Below are positions 62,701 to 64,000 of a DNA stretch of 64,000 nucleotides, one piece after another. Numbering within the stretch: the first letter of the stretch is position 1; each line of letters begins with the position of its first letter. A program made the translations under genes and the position numbers. The DNA is taken from assembly GCA_033065855.1 (NCBI GenBank), contig JAVXUO010000737.1, positions 248,001 to 312,000 of the forward strand. The letters run 5' to 3'. Source of the stretch: Escallonia rubra (taxonomy: Eukaryota > Streptophyta > Magnoliopsida > Escalloniales > Escalloniaceae). Below the pieces are notes generated by a model. The model did not search any database. It saw nothing but the letters and a program-made list of their open reading frames with translations, and was not told the DNA's origin.

Positions 62701-62919
62701 TGAGGGGTCAATGTAGAAAGTCCAATGGAACTGAGGGGGTCAATGTAGAAAATCCAATGGAACAGAGGGAGTGATCGGATATAGATGGACAAAAGGATAA
62801 CTTACAGAGAGTAGGCCATCTGGTTCGAACTGGTAGTGGCGAGACACGGACTCGGAGGTTTCAATCCAGAACACCGGGCCTTGAGGCGGTGGACTGCTAA
62901 CTTCTTCTTTCTTTGGCAT
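56784..62919 (-). CDS. RUS2: Root UVB sensitive 2 (RUS2)-type DUF647 protein
   Basis: Nine exons on the minus strand: 62919-62806, 60799-60711, 60588-60504, 60223-60164, 60065-59972, 59809-59712, 59492-59313, 57415-57293 and 57212-56784. They join to 423 aa. The start is firm, since an in-frame TAG lies five codons above the ATG. DUF647 carries FFPSGYPYSVNEGYLRYTQF, SLLFAAGLRPTPAQATAVSW, LICSNLGARMDSEPKRWRIL, LCPHLFLEMAGLGNFAKGMA and SFAKEGNLSDLFAKGEAIST. The C-terminal part, VKVGRAVHKAVKPSKLHQLK to DRFLDGTGSRFALW, fits RUS2 best among the RUS proteins as I remember them. In Arabidopsis RUS1 and RUS2 act together in seedling UV-B response and auxin transport. There is no clear plastid transit peptide in this model. 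Confidence 0.92.
57416..59312. other. RUS2 intron 7
   Basis: A 1.9-kb intron. The part from about 58058 to 58806 has GACCTGGCAA-like ends and a CCCAAGCGGATTTGACCC phrase like some hAT-type repeats, but I could not find a target duplication. Confidence 0.4.
60800..62805. other. RUS2 intron 1
   Basis: A 2-kb first intron with a Stowaway-like insertion near its 5' end (62617-62771). Nothing else was recognised. Confidence 0.6.
62617..62771. mobile_element. Stowaway-like MITE with internal tandem repeats, in RUS2 intron 1
   Basis: The left end CCCTCCACCCGTTCCATTGG follows TA. The right end reverse-complements to CTCCCTCTGTTCCATTGG, the common Stowaway terminus. Inside, a 31-33 bp unit (GTCAATGTAGAAAATCCAAT...) starts at 62676, 62707 and 62739, each carrying a copy of the right-end sequence. 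Confidence 0.7.
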
Positions 62920-63079
62920 TCTTATCTTTCCCTAACAGGTACCCAAAACAACAAATTGAAACAAAAAAAGAACTCCGGGAAAGAAGGAGAGAGGACTAAC
63001 AATTCTAGGATATGAGAGCATTGTACCCGTTGGAAAATGGAGATGGTGAGGATACAAACAGTTTTTCACAGTTTTCACA

Positions 63080-63131
<52 letters not shown>

Positions 63132-63140
63132 AGAGAGCAG
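63080..63140. repeat. (GT)n(GA)n microsatellite upstream of RUS2
   Basis: GT repeats then a long GA run, followed by GCAGAGA repeats. It lies 160-220 bp above the RUS2 ATG. On the RUS2 strand it is a (TC)n(AC)n tract that may fall in the 5' leader. Confidence 0.9.
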
Positions 63141-64000
63141 AGAGCAGAGACCAGCAAGTTCATGGAGGGGGGCGATGAATTCAGCGCAGGGGATAAGAGC
63201 CGCGGCGGCTGAGTCGGGATTCGGGTCGGGAGCAAGACGGTAATCGATTCGAGAGTTTTTCACGTTATATAGTTGCTGCTTTGCAGATAAACGGCGTCGT
63301 GCGACTAAAAACAAACTGAAGTACAAGTGCTCTTAAATGAGTTAAAACCGATTTACCAATTTCTTTCACCAGAATCTATCTTTAAACAAGCTTTGTCTCC
63401 TATTCGAGTCGTAAAAATATATCCCCCCAATATAGTGAAAACGGGATATAAGTCATATAACCAAATTTTTTCCTTTATCTTTTGTATCCTCATTATAGCA
63501 ATGACTATAGTGAAAATGGTCATCACCTGTAAATAAAACCGTCTCAACGAAAAATGTTGTTATTGAAAGATCGCTCATTCTTCACATTAACAAAGCCATA
63601 AAAAATTGGCTCTGGAAGTCTAAAAACTTTTACAGTTTGTGGATAACAAATTTGAAAATCAGTTCCAGTACAACCATATTCCCTGAATTCATCTTAATAA
63701 TTCAATACCAAATCAATATAAATTTAACAAAATTTAAAGGGGTAAATGCTCTTTGACCCCCTTTACTAGAGGACGGTTGCAAAATGACCCATTCTTCTAA
63801 AAAAAGTTGAACTAAACCTCCCTATGAAATTGGGCAAAATGGACGGTTTCCATCCAAGTTAACAGTCTTTTTGGGCGAGAAATATTTTGGTGTTCAAAAC
63901 CTAAATTTTGAGGACGAAACTACCCTTTTGACCTAATGAAATGCTAAACACTTACCAAAAATCCACCATTTTCATTTCAGTTCATTTGCAAACCCTAGAA
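63141..64000. other. Intergenic, nothing recognised
   Basis: Upstream of RUS2. GGGGTAAATGCTCTTTGACC near 63740 resembles the end of a transposon that would continue outside the window. No gene seen. Confidence 0.4.

Overview
The window is nuclear DNA of a flowering plant. Its genes are multi-exon with GT-AG introns, intergenic DNA is AT-rich and full of small inverted-repeat transposons, and the products are plant types: 11S seed globulins, an R2R3-MYB, a RUS/DUF647 protein, a DUF761 protein and CYP78A and polyphenol-oxidase fragments. I could not fix the species. No bacterial, organellar or viral gene was seen. All exon models were made by hand from reading-frame continuity, splice dinucleotides and remembered family sequences. 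They were not checked against transcripts.

Layout. 1-3.4 kb: repeats, with a cluster of tRNA-like modules (A-box and B-box look-alikes) and a GC-rich tandem repeat. 3.4-5.3 kb (-): 11S globulin gene A. 5.3-8.1 kb: intergenic, with a MITE and its partial tandem copy. 8.1-9.6 kb (+): a two-exon gene for a small predicted secreted protein. 9.6-14.6 kb: intergenic. 14.6-23.9 kb (+): 14-exon TIM44, the motor-recruiting subunit of the mitochondrial inner-membrane import machinery. 24.4-25.9 kb: a broken direct duplication. 25.9-27.8 kb (-): 11S globulin gene B, with the same four-exon structure as A. 29.1-30.1 kb: a hAT-like element with a perfect 8-bp target duplication. 30.7-31.3 kb (+): single-exon DUF761 gene. 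31.5-33.4 kb: two adjacent inverted-repeat elements. 33.7-39.4 kb (-): SLU7, a second-step splicing factor. 39.7-48.2 kb: intergenic, MITE-rich and GT-rich. 48.3-49.5 kb (-): R2R3-MYB of the MYB13/14/15 type. 49.8-50.2 kb: Helitron-like element. 50.3-53.3 kb: a nested transposon. 56.8-62.9 kb (-): nine-exon RUS2-type DUF647 gene.

The most notable structure is at 50.3-53.3 kb. A Stowaway-like MITE has been split by a Mutator-like element with 76-77 bp terminal inverted repeats (first 45 bp identical) and a perfect 9-bp target duplication. That element carries fragments of two host genes. One is a CYP78A cytochrome P450, and its reading is interrupted by the second, a piece of a polyphenol oxidase (CuB region and KFDV domain). 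This is a Pack-MULE with a gene fragment nested in a gene fragment.

The genes do not form an operon-like unit. The two globulins are seed-storage paralogs, both with RY-type (CATGCA) motifs upstream as expected of seed-specific genes. TIM44, SLU7 and RUS2 look like single housekeeping or developmental genes.
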